DNA of 64,000 bases from Streptomyces specialis (GTDB taxonomy: Bacteria; Actinomycetota; Actinomycetes; Streptomycetales; Streptomycetaceae): positions 708,808 through 772,807 of the forward strand of contig NZ_LN929896.1 in the NCBI RefSeq assembly GCF_001493375.1, given 5' to 3'. Each line of letters opens with the position of its first letter. The stretch's first letter is position 1. The notes below the pieces were generated by a model that had not been told where the DNA came from, made no database searches, and saw only the letters and a program-made list of their open reading frames with translations. Positions 1-9,563 of the stretch are shown in pieces. A program made the position numbers and the translations under genes.

Positions 1-102
1 TCCGAAGCGAAGGCTGAGGAGCTCGACCGCGAAGCGCTGAACGCCCAGGCCCCCCAGATCACCAACCGACTCACCGTCTGGAAATCGACAGGAACTCCAT
101 GA
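1..102 (+). CDS. 3' end of an upstream coiled-coil gene, probably scy (partial)
   Basis: A reading frame is open from the first base of the window and ends at a TGA at 100-102. It gives 33 residues; the first half (SEAKAEELDREALNAQ) is charged and helical, as in coiled coils. Its stop overlaps the filP start by ATGA (99-102), so the two genes are probably translationally coupled. In Streptomyces the gene directly upstream of filP is scy, which encodes the long coiled-coil polarisome scaffold. The assignment rests on that synteny and on composition; too little is visible to prove it by sequence. Confidence 0.5.
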   Translation, partial: SEAKAEELDREALNAQAPQITNRLTVWKSTGTP

Positions 103-1049
103 GCAGCAGCGAAACATCCTCCCCCTTCGGCTTCGAGCTCGTGCGGCGCGGTTACGAGCGCAGCCAGGTCGACGACCGCATCGCGAAGCTCGTCGCCGAC
201 CGGGACAGCGCCCTGGCCCGTATCACCTCGCTGGAGAAGCGGATCGAGGAGCTCCACCTCGAAACGCAGAACGCCCAGGCCCAGATCACCGACGCCGAGC
301 CCTCGTACGCGGGCCTCGGCGCCCGGGTCGAGAAGATCCTCCGCCTCGCCGAGGAAGAGGCGAAGGACCTGCGCGAGGAGGCCCGTCGGGCCGCCGAGCA
401 GCACCGCGAGCTGGCCGAGGGCGCCGCGCAGCAGGTGCGCAACGACGCCGAGGCGTACGCGGCGGAGCGCAAGGCCAAGGCCGAGGAAGAGGGCTCGCGG
501 ATCGTCGAGAAGGCCCAGGGCGACGCCGCGGCCACTCGTGCCGAGGCCGACAAGGACGCCCAGGCCAAGCGCGAGGAGGCGGAGGCCCTCTTCGAGGACA
601 CCCGCGCCAAGGCGGCCCAGGCCGCGGCCGACTTCGAGACCAACCTGGCCAAGCGCCGCGAGCAGTCCGAGCGGGACCTGGCGTCCCGTCAGGCCAAGGC
701 CGAGAAGCGGCTCGCGGAGATCGAGCACCGCGCCGAGCAGCTCCGCCTGGAGGCGGAGAAGCTGCGCACGGACGCCGAGCGCCGCGCCCGCCAGACCGTC
801 GAGACCGCGCAGCGCCAGGCCGAGGACATCGTGGCCGACGCCAACGCCAAGGCCGACCGCATCCGCAGCGAGTCCGAGCGTGAGCTGGCCGCTCTGACCA
901 ACCGTCGGGACAGCATCAACGCGCAGCTCACCAACGTGCGCGAGATGCTGGCCACCCTGACCGGCGCTCAGGTCGCCGCCGCCACGCTGGGCGACGACGA
1001 CGCGGACGAGGGCCTGTCGAAGGGCGTCCCCGCGCAGCAGTCCCGCTGA
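99..1049 (+). CDS. filP: FilP, coiled-coil intermediate-filament-like cytoskeletal protein
   Basis: A 316-residue protein. After a short head (MSSSETSSPFGFELVRRGY) almost the whole chain is charged heptad coiled coil rich in E, A, R and K, up to about residue 290, with a short polar tail. Streptomyces FilP is about 310 residues and begins almost identically. The family forms filaments near hyphal tips, interacts with Scy and DivIVA, and supports polar growth and cell stiffness. The DivIVA-like head motif (GFELVRRGYERSQVDDRI) is seen here. The ATG at 99 overlaps the upstream stop. Older annotations call such genes cellulose-binding protein. Confidence 0.93.
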   Translation: MSSSETSSPFGFELVRRGYERSQVDDRIAKLVADRDSALARITSLEKRIEELHLETQNAQAQITDAEPSYAGLGARVEKILRLAEEEAKDLREEARRAAEQHRELAEGAAQQVRNDAEAYAAERKAKAEEEGSRIVEKAQGDAAATRAEADKDAQAKREEAEALFEDTRAKAAQAAADFETNLAKRREQSERDLASRQAKAEKRLAEIEHRAEQLRLEAEKLRTDAERRARQTVETAQRQAEDIVADANAKADRIRSESERELAALTNRRDSINAQLTNVREMLATLTGAQVAAATLGDDDADEGLSKGVPAQQSR

Positions 1050-1319
1050 CGCGGCACGGCGCGACACGACGTCTCGTCACTCCGACGGCGCTGGGGCCGC
1101 TGCCTCCACCGGGCGGCGGCCCCCGCGCCGTTCCGGCGTCGGTGCCGCGACCGGGCCGGCTCCCGGACGACGGCGATCATGCCGGCGCGGTCGCGGCGGT
1201 GCTGCTCGCCGGCTGCCCGGTGCTCCGGAAAACGCGACGCGTGGCGCCGACCCCCCATTCAGCCGATATGGTCATCACCTCAAGGGGACGAGTCCGCTGG
1301 GGCGGGTGAGGCAGGCAGG

Positions 1320-2292
<973 letters not shown>

Positions 2293-2450
2293 CGGTCTCC
2301 TATATACATCTCCGCGCCCACGAGCCGGGCAGAAATCTCCTATGCCCTCCTCCTCTTGAACGCGCCGACCCCCCCCCCCCCCGCGGCCCCCCCTCCCCCC
2401 CCCGCCCTTCCCTTCCTCCCCCGCCCCCGCCGTTCACGCCGCCCGCGCAG
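2293..2450. other. Assembly artefact: Nextera i7 adapter plus C-rich filler
   Basis: Bases 2293-2311 match the 19-base Nextera mosaic end at 16 positions. 2312-2326 match the following read-2 adapter at 13 of 15. 2327-2334 match index N703 (AGGCAGAA) at 7 of 8. 2335-2360 match the P7 tail at 21 of 26. A C-rich low-complexity stretch follows to about 2430-2450. This order (mosaic end, adapter, index, P7) is that of an Illumina read running off its insert. The C-run is best read as the poly-G tail of an opposing read. Real sequence between the ABC ATPase and its permease is missing here. Confidence 0.92.
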
Positions 2451-3311
2451 GGAGCCGCGCCGGGCTACGCCTCGCCCATCCCCGTGCGGGCGACCCACCT
2501 CGGGCACGCCATCGCGTCGGAGTGGACCAAGATCCGGACGGTCCGTTCCACGGTCTGGACGCTGATCATCATGTTCCTGCTGACGGTCGGCGTGGGCCTG
2601 CTCTACGCGATCGCGCTCAGCGGCGAGGAGTACGTGGGCGCGCCGCTGCTCGCGGGCGGCTTCTTCGGGCTGATGCTGGGGCAGATCTGCGTCATCACCC
2701 TCGGCGTCCTGGTGATCACCTCCGAGTACGGCACCGGCATGATGCGGACCACGCTCACCGCCTGCCCGCAGCGCGGCCGGGTGCTGCTGGCGAAGGCGCT
2801 GGTGTTCTTCGCCCTCGCCTTCACGATGACGCTGGTCGCCTGCGCGCTGACCGGGCTGATCCACTCGTCCATGCTCGCCGATCAGGTGCTGCCGTCCTAC
2901 GCGGTCGACGACCCGCTGATGGAGGGCTCCATCGAGAACGGTGAGCTGGTGGCGACCGGCAGCCACTGGCTGGGGGCGACCGTCGGCGCCGCGCTCTACG
3001 TGTCGCTGCTCGGGCTGCTCGGGCTGGCCGTGGGCGGGCTGCTGCGGCACTCGGCCGGCGCCATCACCACCATGCTCGGCGTCGTGCTGCTGCCGCTGCT
3101 GACCGCGCTGTTCATGGTCGGCGAGAGCCTCCAGTCGACCCGCGAGGCGCTGATCGAGTACTCACCGCTCAACGGCCTGGCCTCCCTCTACCGCATCCCG
3201 ATGGAGGGCGACGACGGCGCCACGGGCTGGCCGCTGCTCGGGCTGCTGGCCGCGGTGACCGCCGCCGCCCTGGTCGGCGCCCACATCCGGCTGACCTCCA
3301 CCGACGCCTGA
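2448..3311 (+). CDS. ABC-2 type transporter permease, 5' end lost
   Basis: The membrane subunit partner of the preceding ATPase. Recognisable sequence begins near AAPGYASPIPVR, goes through EWTKIRTVRSTVWTL, and then shows six hydrophobic segments. These include LIIMFLLTVGVGLLYAIAL and a conserved ITSEYGTGMMRTTLTACP loop, ending ...RLTSTDA. The Streptomyces orthologue starts with a Pro/Ala/Gln-rich cytoplasmic head whose start codon is not present here because the upstream bases are adapter and homopolymer. The given start only marks where plausible coding resumes in frame. The gene ends just before a strong terminator hairpin. Confidence 0.85.
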   Translation, partial: QGAAPGYASPIPVRATHLGHAIASEWTKIRTVRSTVWTLIIMFLLTVGVGLLYAIALSGEEYVGAPLLAGGFFGLMLGQICVITLGVLVITSEYGTGMMRTTLTACPQRGRVLLAKALVFFALAFTMTLVACALTGLIHSSMLADQVLPSYAVDDPLMEGSIENGELVATGSHWLGATVGAALYVSLLGLLGLAVGGLLRHSAGAITTMLGVVLLPLLTALFMVGESLQSTREALIEYSPLNGLASLYRIPMEGDDGATGWPLLGLLAAVTAAALVGAHIRLTSTDA

Positions 3312-3319
3312 CCCGGCCG

Positions 3320-3367
3320 GCTCGCGGAACGCGCCGCGCGCTCAGTAGCGCGGCGCGTTCCGCGAGC
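3320..3367. terminator. Perfect 20-bp inverted repeat, bidirectional terminator
   Basis: The arm at 3320-3339 is the exact reverse complement of 3348-3367, with an 8-base loop. It separates the convergent permease (stop 3311) and the CPGC protein (stop 3342-3344). The stop codon of the latter lies inside the loop. No U-tract is seen, as is usual in Streptomyces. Confidence 0.85.
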
Positions 3368-3659
3368 GCTGGATCCTCGCCCCGCGGCGGTCCCGCGCGT
3401 TCCAGCACGCCCCGTGCCAGTGGCGGCGGGCGTCGACGGCGCCGAGCCGGGGCCCCGCCCCCACGGGCGGCACCCCCGGCGGGGTCTCCTGGTCGCACCC
3501 CGGGCAGCGGTACGGCTTGGCCGCCGAGGCACCCGCGACCCGGCGCACCAGCCACTCCTCGCCCCGCCACTGATCCGTCTGCTCCAGGCCGCTCTCGCGC
3601 GGGCCGCTGTCGTGGGGTCGGGGCTGACCGCCGGGCGGGCGGTTGCGACGCGGAGACAA
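3342..3659 (-). CDS. Conserved Streptomyces hypothetical protein with CPGC zinc-binding motif
   Basis: A 105-residue basic protein. An arginine-rich N-terminus (MSPRRNRPPGG) is followed by VRRVAGASAAKPYRCPGCDQ and, about 30 residues on, DARRHWHGACWNARDRR. CPGC together with HWH...C looks like a treble-clef or HNH-like zinc site, but no catalytic motif is certain. The gene lies in the same place near nucS in other Streptomyces and is sometimes labelled ATP/GTP-binding without visible support. Its 3' end lies in the terminator hairpin. Function unknown. Confidence 0.78.
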   Translation of the reverse strand: MSPRRNRPPGGQPRPHDSGPRESGLEQTDQWRGEEWLVRRVAGASAAKPYRCPGCDQETPPGVPPVGAGPRLGAVDARRHWHGACWNARDRRGARIQRSRNAPRY

Positions 3660-3864
3660 GGGAACACCTCGAAGTCGTTCGGCGGGCCGGGCCGGTCCCG
3701 AGGGCCCGGCACCCCGAGTCTACGCATCGGCGGCGCACCCCGATCCTGACTGACCATCATCAAAAAACTGCCCTGGGCCCGTGCCCACGGCACGTGTCAT
3801 GCGTTAGGGCCCATGGGGGAAGCGTGATGCGTGTGGACGAACGCATGAGCGAGAGGCGACCTCG

Positions 3865-4977
3865 ATGAAGACGTTACGGATCGGGACATTCGCGCTGGCC
3901 GGCCGGTTTCCCGGCCAGAGCGACGCGGAGGCGCTGCACCGGACGGTGCGCGCGGCGGTGACCGCCGACGAGGTGGGCCTCGACTCGGTGTGGCTCGCGG
4001 AGCACCACTTCGTGCCGTACGGGGTCTGCCCCTCGGCGGCCACCCTGGCGGCCCTGCTGCTGGGCAGGACCCGGCGGATCCGGGTCGGGACGGCGATCAG
4101 CGTGCTGACGACCACGCACCCGGTGTCGCTGGGGGAACAGGCGGCGCTGCTGCACATCACCTCGGAGGGCCGGTTCGCGCTGGGTGTCGGGCGCGGCGGA
4201 CCGTGGATCGATCTGGAGGTCTTCGGCGGCGGCGTGGAGGCGCTGGAGAAGGGCTTCCCCGAGTCGCTGGACCTGCTGCTGCGCTGGCTGCGCGGGACGA
4301 GCGTCGGCGCGGACGGGAACCGCTACCGGTTCCGCGAGGTCGCGGTGGTGCCCAGGACGCACGACGGCCCGCCGGTGCTGGTGGCCTGCACCTCTCCCGG
4401 CACGGTCAGGGAGGCGGCGCGGCGAGGGCTGCCGATGCTGCTGGGGATGCACATCGGCGACGAGGAGAAGGCGCACATGGTGGCGCTATGGCGCGCCGAG
4501 GCCGCCGCCACCGGGCTGGGCGACGACGCCATCGCCGCCGCCGGCCACGTGTCGGTCGGGGTGGCGCAGGTCGCGGACAGCCGGACGGAGGCCGCCGCGA
4601 CGCTGCACAGGGCGCTGCCCGGCTGGCTGCGCCAGGGACTGGCCGCGCACCGGACCGTGGACGGGCGCCCGCGCCGGATGCGCGACGCCATGGCCTACAC
4701 GGAGTTGCTGTGCGAGCTGCACCCGGTGGGACCGCCGCGGCTGTGCGCGGACCGGCTCGCGGCGACGGCGGAGCGCACGGGGATCACCCGCTTCGCCCTG
4801 CTCGTCGAGGGATCGGGCGACACCGCGACGACGGAGACGAACGTGCGGCGGCTGGCCGACGAGGTGCTGCCGCTCCTCCCGGTTCACGCGGAGCCGAGGG
4901 GGGCGGCAGCACGGGGAACGACGGCGGTGGCCGAGGCCCATGCCGTCAGCAGTCCCGCAGCTCCGGCGACTGGTTGA
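3865..4977 (+). CDS. LLM-class (luciferase-like) flavin- or F420-dependent oxidoreductase
   Basis: A 370-residue TIM-barrel protein of the luciferase-like monooxygenase family. Typical stretches are LDSVWLAEHHFVPYG near the N-terminus, TRRIRVGTAISVLTTTHPV, and GRFALGVGRGGP. The family uses FMN or coenzyme F420; in Streptomyces F420 is common, but the cofactor cannot be decided here. The ATG at 3865 has GAGAGG eight bases upstream. The Ala/Pro-rich C-terminal tail overlaps the convergent SCO5389-type gene by 32 bp. Substrate unknown. Confidence 0.87.
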   Translation: MKTLRIGTFALAGRFPGQSDAEALHRTVRAAVTADEVGLDSVWLAEHHFVPYGVCPSAATLAALLLGRTRRIRVGTAISVLTTTHPVSLGEQAALLHITSEGRFALGVGRGGPWIDLEVFGGGVEALEKGFPESLDLLLRWLRGTSVGADGNRYRFREVAVVPRTHDGPPVLVACTSPGTVREAARRGLPMLLGMHIGDEEKAHMVALWRAEAAATGLGDDAIAAAGHVSVGVAQVADSRTEAAATLHRALPGWLRQGLAAHRTVDGRPRRMRDAMAYTELLCELHPVGPPRLCADRLAATAERTGITRFALLVEGSGDTATTETNVRRLADEVLPLLPVHAEPRGAAARGTTAVAEAHAVSSPAAPATG

Positions 4978-5338
4978 GGATCTGGCCCCGTATGGACGTG
5001 AACCGGTTGTGGGAGGTCTCGGACGCGGCTCCGAGCGGGAAGACCGCCACGCGGTGGCAGTTCTGGAAGGCGAGCCTGACTCCGAAGTGACGTTCCAGCG
5101 AGCCCCTGATCGCGTCGCTGGCGAGGGCGCGCAGGAGCTGGCCGCGGGCCTGCTCGTCGGGTGGGGGTGTGGTGTTGTCGGCGAATTCGCCGCCGTCGAC
5201 CTGGAGCCGGGCGACCAGCGTGCTGATCATGTCCCAGGCGAACGGCAGGGAAGTTCGGACGCAGTCGACGAATGCGGCTTCGTCGACCTCGCCTCGCTCG
5301 GCCTGCTCCAGGAGGGCCGGTGAGACGTCGAGCGACAT
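4946..5338 (-). CDS. SCO5389 family protein
   Basis: A 130-residue protein (MSLDVSPALLEQAERGEV ... ILNQSPELRDC) that matches the conserved Streptomyces family named after SCO5389. It is soluble and acidic, with an internal LVARLQVDGGEFADN segment and two Cys (FQNCHRV, and C-terminal RDC). The ATG at 5338 is chosen because the family begins there. The longer open frame upstream is a shadow of the response regulator region. It is convergent with and overlaps the LLM gene. Function unknown. Confidence 0.85.
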   Translation of the reverse strand: MSLDVSPALLEQAERGEVDEAAFVDCVRTSLPFAWDMISTLVARLQVDGGEFADNTTPPPDEQARGQLLRALASDAIRGSLERHFGVRLAFQNCHRVAVFPLGAASETSHNRFTSIRGQILNQSPELRDC

Positions 5339-5574
5339 GGATTCTCCTCTCGCGACCCCTGGCCAGGGGGTCTTGCGGACGGCCGGACTCCGCCACCATG
5401 TGAACGCCCTGTCCACGGACGCTTGCGGCGGCGACGAACTCCAGCTCAACGGTAGGCCGCGTGGCCCGTGCATGTCAGTGGATTGAGCACATAACTGGCC
5501 ACCGACCGATTCCCATGAATCCCACCCATATCGCAGGCCCGGCCCCGCCCCACCAGCGTCGAACGCGACGTGTC

Positions 5575-6303
5575 TTAACGGTGCTCGGCGACCCAGCGGT
5601 AGCACAGCTCGGGGCGGCCGACGTGTCCGTAGCGGGGGTGGCGCTCGGCACGGCCCGCGTCGACCAGATGCTCCAGGCAGCGGCGGGCGGTGATCCGCGA
5701 GACACCCGCCGCCTCGCCCGCCGCGGCGGCCGTGAGACCCTCCCGCGCGGCGTCGCGCAGCACCCGGGTGATCGCGGCCAGCGTGGGCTCGCTCATCCCC
5801 TTGGGCAGCACGGCGGGCCGGGGCGAGCGCAGCGCCGACAGGGCCCGGTCGACCTCCTCCTGGCCGCCCGCCTCGCCGACCGCCGCGCGGAACTCGGCGT
5901 AGCGCAGGAGGCGGTCCCGCAGCGTGGCGAACGCGAACGGCTTCAGCACGTACTGCACGACGCCGAGCGAGACGCCCTCCCGCACCACGGCGAGATCGCG
6001 GGCCGAGGTCACCGCGATCACGTCGGCGTGGTGCCCGGCGGCGCGCAGCGAACGGACCAGCCGCAGGCCGTGGCCGTCGGGCAGGTGGAGGTCGAGCAGC
6101 AGCAGATCGACGGGCGTGGTCTCCAGCAGCCGCCGCGCCCCGGCGGCGGTGTGTGCGGTGCCGCACACCGTGAAGCCGGGGACCCGCTCCACGTACCGGC
6201 GGTGGGCCTCGGCGGCCAGCGGGTCGTCCTCGACGACGGCGACCCGGATGGCGGGCGGCCCGGCGCCGCTCACACCGGCCCCGCTCATGTCGGCCCCGCT
6301 CAT
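5575..6303 (-). CDS. Response regulator of a CitA/DcuS-type two-component system
   Basis: A 242-residue regulator. The receiver domain (about 18-135) has VAVVEDDPLAAEA, phospho-acceptor region LLLLDLHLPDGHG and the VLKPFAF lysine. A C-terminal winged-helix segment has AGVSRITARRCLEHLVDAG. This arrangement is typical of CitB/DcuR regulators, which respond to C4-dicarboxylates or citrate. The ATG at 6303 overlaps the kinase stop (ATGA), so translation is coupled. The N-terminus is an imperfect MSGA(D/G) repeat with several possible starts and no clear ribosome binding site, so the exact start is open. Confidence 0.87.
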   Translation of the reverse strand: MSGADMSGAGVSGAGPPAIRVAVVEDDPLAAEAHRRYVERVPGFTVCGTAHTAAGARRLLETTPVDLLLLDLHLPDGHGLRLVRSLRAAGHHADVIAVTSARDLAVVREGVSLGVVQYVLKPFAFATLRDRLLRYAEFRAAVGEAGGQEEVDRALSALRSPRPAVLPKGMSEPTLAAITRVLRDAAREGLTAAAAGEAAGVSRITARRCLEHLVDAGRAERHPRYGHVGRPELCYRWVAEHR

Positions 6304-7916
6304 GTGGGCACCGCCGTGTCCGCGCGCAGCGGCAGCCGCACGGTGAACTGCGCCCCGCCGCCCGGGGCGCGCGAGACGGCGACGGTCCCGCGGTTGCGCC
6401 GGACGGCCTGGCCGACGAGGGCCAGGCCGAGGCCGCGGCCCTCGCCCCGGGTGGACCAGCCCCGGCGGAAGGCGTCGGCGGCCCGCTCCGGATCGAGGCC
6501 GCCACCGGTGTCGCGCACGGACAGCAGCAGCTCGTCCCCGGTGGCCCGCGCCGTCACCGCGACCTGCGGGGTCCTGGCGTCCGCGCCCTCCAGCGCCGCG
6601 TCCACGGCGTTGTCGATGAGGTTGCCCAGTATCGTCACCAGATCGCGGGCCGGGAGCGTCGCGGGCAGCACGCCGTCGTCCATCCGGCTGTCGCCGTCCA
6701 GCTCCAGCGCCACGCCCCGCTCGTTGGCCTGCGCCGCCTTGCCCAGCAGCAGCGCGGCGAGCACCGGCTCGCCGACCGCGCCGACCACCTGATCGGTCAG
6801 CGCCTGCGCGAGCTCCAGCTCCGCCGTGGCGAACTCCACGGCCTCCTCCGCCCGGCCCAGCTCGATCAGGGATACGACGGCGTGCAGGCGGTTGGCGGCC
6901 TCGTGCGCCTGCGAGCGCAGCGCCTCCGCGAAGCCGCGCACCGAGTCCAGCTCCCCGGCCAGCGCCTGGATCTCCGTGTGGTCGCGCAGGGTCACCACCG
7001 TGCCGTGCCGCTCGCCGCCGGAGACCGGGGAGGTGTTGACGACGAGGATGCGGTCGTGGGTCACGTGCACCTCGTCCACGCGGGGCCCGTCCGCCAGCAG
7101 CGCCTCGGTCAGCGGCCCGGTCAGGCCCAGGGCGGTGACGGGGCGGCCGACCTGATCGCCGGTCAGGCCCAGCAGCTCCCGGCCGGCGTCGTTGATCAGC
7201 GCGATGCGGCCGTCGCCGTCGAGCAGCAGCAGTCCCTCGCGGACCGCGTGCAGGGTGGCCTGGTGGTAGTCGTGGAGGCGGCTCAGCTCCCGGGCGTTCA
7301 TCCCGTGGGTGTGGCGGCGCAGCCGGGCGTTGACGGCGTACGTGCCGACGCCGCCGAGGGCGAGCGCCCCGGCGGCGACCACGATCAGGGCGGTCACCTG
7401 CCGGGCGACCTGATCCCCGATCTCCTCGACGGCCAGACCGGCGCTGACCAGGGCCACGATCGTGCCGTCCTCGCCGCGGACCGGGGTCACCGCGCGGACC
7501 GACCGGCCCAGCGTGCCGGTGTACGTCTCGGTGAAGGTCTCGCCCTCCAGGGCCGGGCCGATATGGCCCACGAACTTCTCGCCGATCCGCTCCGGATCGG
7601 GGTGGGTCCAGCGGATGCCGGAGGGGTCCATGATCGTCACGAAGGTGATCCCGGTGTCCCGGCGGACCTGCTCGGCGAACGGCTGGAGCAGCGCCGTCGG
7701 GTCGTCCGACGCGACGGCCGCCCGCACCGACGGCGAGCCCGCGACGCCCTGCGCGGCGGCAGTCACCAGATCCCGCGCGGCCTCCTCCGCCTGGGCCCGG
7801 CCGGAGAGGTAGGCGAACAGCGCGCAGACCGCCACCACGACGGTGACCAGCACGATCTGCATGGCGAAGAGCTGGCCGGCCAGGCTGCGCGGACGGGAGA
7901 GGCGAGGCAGTCGCAT
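6300..7916 (-). CDS. Sensor histidine kinase, CitA/DcuS family
   Basis: A 538-residue membrane kinase. TM1 is at about 20-42 (FAMQIVLVTVVVAVCALFA). An extracytoplasmic Cache/PDC-type sensor follows at about 43-180, with DPSGIRWTHPDPERIGEKF typical of dicarboxylate or citrate sensors. TM2 is at about 182-205, then a PAS domain. The SpoOB-type dimerisation motif is AHEAANRLHAVVSLIELG with the phospho-His, and the ATPase has N-box LIDNAVDAAL and G-boxes DTGGGLDPE and GRGLGLALVG. The next divergent gene is a dicarboxylate symporter, so it likely senses C4-dicarboxylates and controls dctA; this is inference from context. Confidence 0.9.
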   Translation of the reverse strand: MRLPRLSRPRSLAGQLFAMQIVLVTVVVAVCALFAYLSGRAQAEEAARDLVTAAAQGVAGSPSVRAAVASDDPTALLQPFAEQVRRDTGITFVTIMDPSGIRWTHPDPERIGEKFVGHIGPALEGETFTETYTGTLGRSVRAVTPVRGEDGTIVALVSAGLAVEEIGDQVARQVTALIVVAAGALALGGVGTYAVNARLRRHTHGMNARELSRLHDYHQATLHAVREGLLLLDGDGRIALINDAGRELLGLTGDQVGRPVTALGLTGPLTEALLADGPRVDEVHVTHDRILVVNTSPVSGGERHGTVVTLRDHTEIQALAGELDSVRGFAEALRSQAHEAANRLHAVVSLIELGRAEEAVEFATAELELAQALTDQVVGAVGEPVLAALLLGKAAQANERGVALELDGDSRMDDGVLPATLPARDLVTILGNLIDNAVDAALEGADARTPQVAVTARATGDELLLSVRDTGGGLDPERAADAFRRGWSTRGEGRGLGLALVGQAVRRNRGTVAVSRAPGGGAQFTVRLPLRADTAVPT

Positions 7917-8139
7917 GCCGCCAGTGTGCCCGGGTGCCGACGATGGCCGAAACCCGTCGTCCGGGGCAAAGGAGCAGGTCGCGGCAGTGCGAACGCTATG
8001 AACGGAAACGTGACGGGCGTCTCACGCGGGTGAATAGTCGCGGAGACGTCGCGCCGGAACGTGTGCTCGCGCACCCCGTTTCCGCACCGCACTTCCCCAC
8101 TCCCCACCCGCGCTCCACGACGACGAGGAGGCAGCCACC

Positions 8140-9531
8140 GTGTCCGAGACGGTGAGCACCACCGCGACGCCGGTCAAGAAACGTGACCGGTCGCACTATC
8201 TGTACATCGCCGTGATCCTGGCGGTCGCCGCCGGTATCGCGGTCGGGCTGGCCGCCCCGGACGCCGGGGTCGAGCTGAAGCCGCTCGGCACCGGGTTCGT
8301 CAACCTGATCAAGATGATGATCTCGCCGGTGATCTTCTGCACGATCGTGCTGGGCATCGGTTCCGTCCGCAAGGCGGCCAAGGTGGGCGCGGTCGGCGGC
8401 CTGGCACTCGGCTACTTCCTCGTGATGTCGACGTTCGCCCTGGCCATCGGCCTGCTCGTCGGCAACATCCTGGAGCCGGGCTCCGGGCTGCACCTCACCG
8501 AGGCGACCCGGGACGCGGGCGTGGCCCAGGCCGAGGGCGCGCACGAGTCGACCACGGACTTCCTGCTCGGAATCATCCCGACCACGATGGTCTCCGCCCT
8601 CACCGAGGGCGAGGTCCTCCAGACCCTGCTGATCGCGCTGCTCGTCGGCTTCGCGCTCCAGGCGCTCGGCCCGGCGGGCGAGCCGGTGCTGCGCGGCATC
8701 GGGCTCATCCAGCGGGTGGTGTTCCGCGTTCTGGCCATGATCATGTGGCTGGCGCCGGTGGGCGCGTTCGGCGCGATCGCGGCCGTGGTCGGCGAGACCG
8801 GCACGGACGCGCTGCGGTCGCTGGCCGTCATCATGTTCGGCTTCTACGCGACGTGTCTGCTCTTCGTGTTCGGCATCCTCGGGCTGGTGCTGCGGGTGGT
8901 CTCCGGGGTGAACATCTTCAGCCTGCTGCGCTACCTCGGCCGTGAATTCCTGCTGATCCTGTCCACGTCGTCGTCGGAGTCGGCGCTGCCGCGCCTGATC
9001 GCGAAGATGGAGCACGCGGGCGTCAGCCGCCCGGTCGTCGGCATCACCGTCCCGACGGGGTACTCGTTCAACCTCGACGGCACCGCGATCTACCTGACCA
9101 TGGCGTCGCTGTTCATCGCCGAGGCGATGGGCGACCCGCTGTCGATCGGCGAGCAGATCTCGCTGCTCGGGTTCATGATCATCGCGTCCAAGGGCGCGGC
9201 GGGCGTGACCGGCGCCGGCATGGCCACCCTGGCCGGCGGCCTCCAGTCGCACCGCCCCGAACTCCTCGACGGCGTCGGGCTGATCGTCGGCATCGACCGT
9301 TTCATGAGCGAGGCCAGGGCCCTGACGAACTTCGCGGGCAACGCGGTGGCGACGGTCGTCATCGGGACGTGGACCAAGGAGATCGACAAGGGCCGGATGC
9401 GGGACGTCCTCACGGGCTCGGCGCCGTTCGACGAGGCGACGCTGATCGACGACGGCCACGGCGGCGGCCACGGCGAGGGCGTCGGCCGGGGCGAGTCGCC
9501 CGCCTCCGAGCGGGAGCCGGTCGGGGTGTGA
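8140..9531 (+). CDS. dctA: C4-dicarboxylate:cation symporter (DctA/DAACS family)
   Basis: A 463-residue polytopic protein of the dicarboxylate/amino acid:cation symporter family (GltPh fold). Hallmarks are the serine-rich re-entrant loop LSTSSSESALPRLI, the TM7 motif FNLDGTAIYLTMA and the second hairpin ASKGAAGVTGAG. It imports succinate, fumarate and malate with H+ or Na+. The start is the GTG at 8140, eight bases after GAGGAGG. The His/Gly-rich C-terminus (DDGHGGGHGEG) is species-specific. Divergent from the CitA/DcuS-type kinase, which probably regulates it. Confidence 0.9.
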   Translation: MSETVSTTATPVKKRDRSHYLYIAVILAVAAGIAVGLAAPDAGVELKPLGTGFVNLIKMMISPVIFCTIVLGIGSVRKAAKVGAVGGLALGYFLVMSTFALAIGLLVGNILEPGSGLHLTEATRDAGVAQAEGAHESTTDFLLGIIPTTMVSALTEGEVLQTLLIALLVGFALQALGPAGEPVLRGIGLIQRVVFRVLAMIMWLAPVGAFGAIAAVVGETGTDALRSLAVIMFGFYATCLLFVFGILGLVLRVVSGVNIFSLLRYLGREFLLILSTSSSESALPRLIAKMEHAGVSRPVVGITVPTGYSFNLDGTAIYLTMASLFIAEAMGDPLSIGEQISLLGFMIIASKGAAGVTGAGMATLAGGLQSHRPELLDGVGLIVGIDRFMSEARALTNFAGNAVATVVIGTWTKEIDKGRMRDVLTGSAPFDEATLIDDGHGGGHGEGVGRGESPASEREPVGV

Positions 9532-9563
9532 TCCGCCGTCCGGCGGACCTCTAGGCTGACCCC

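Noticed and set aside
4184..5323. A 379-residue Arg-rich protein
   Set aside because: Shadow frame of the LLM gene with poly-Arg composition typical of wrong frames in high-G+C DNA.
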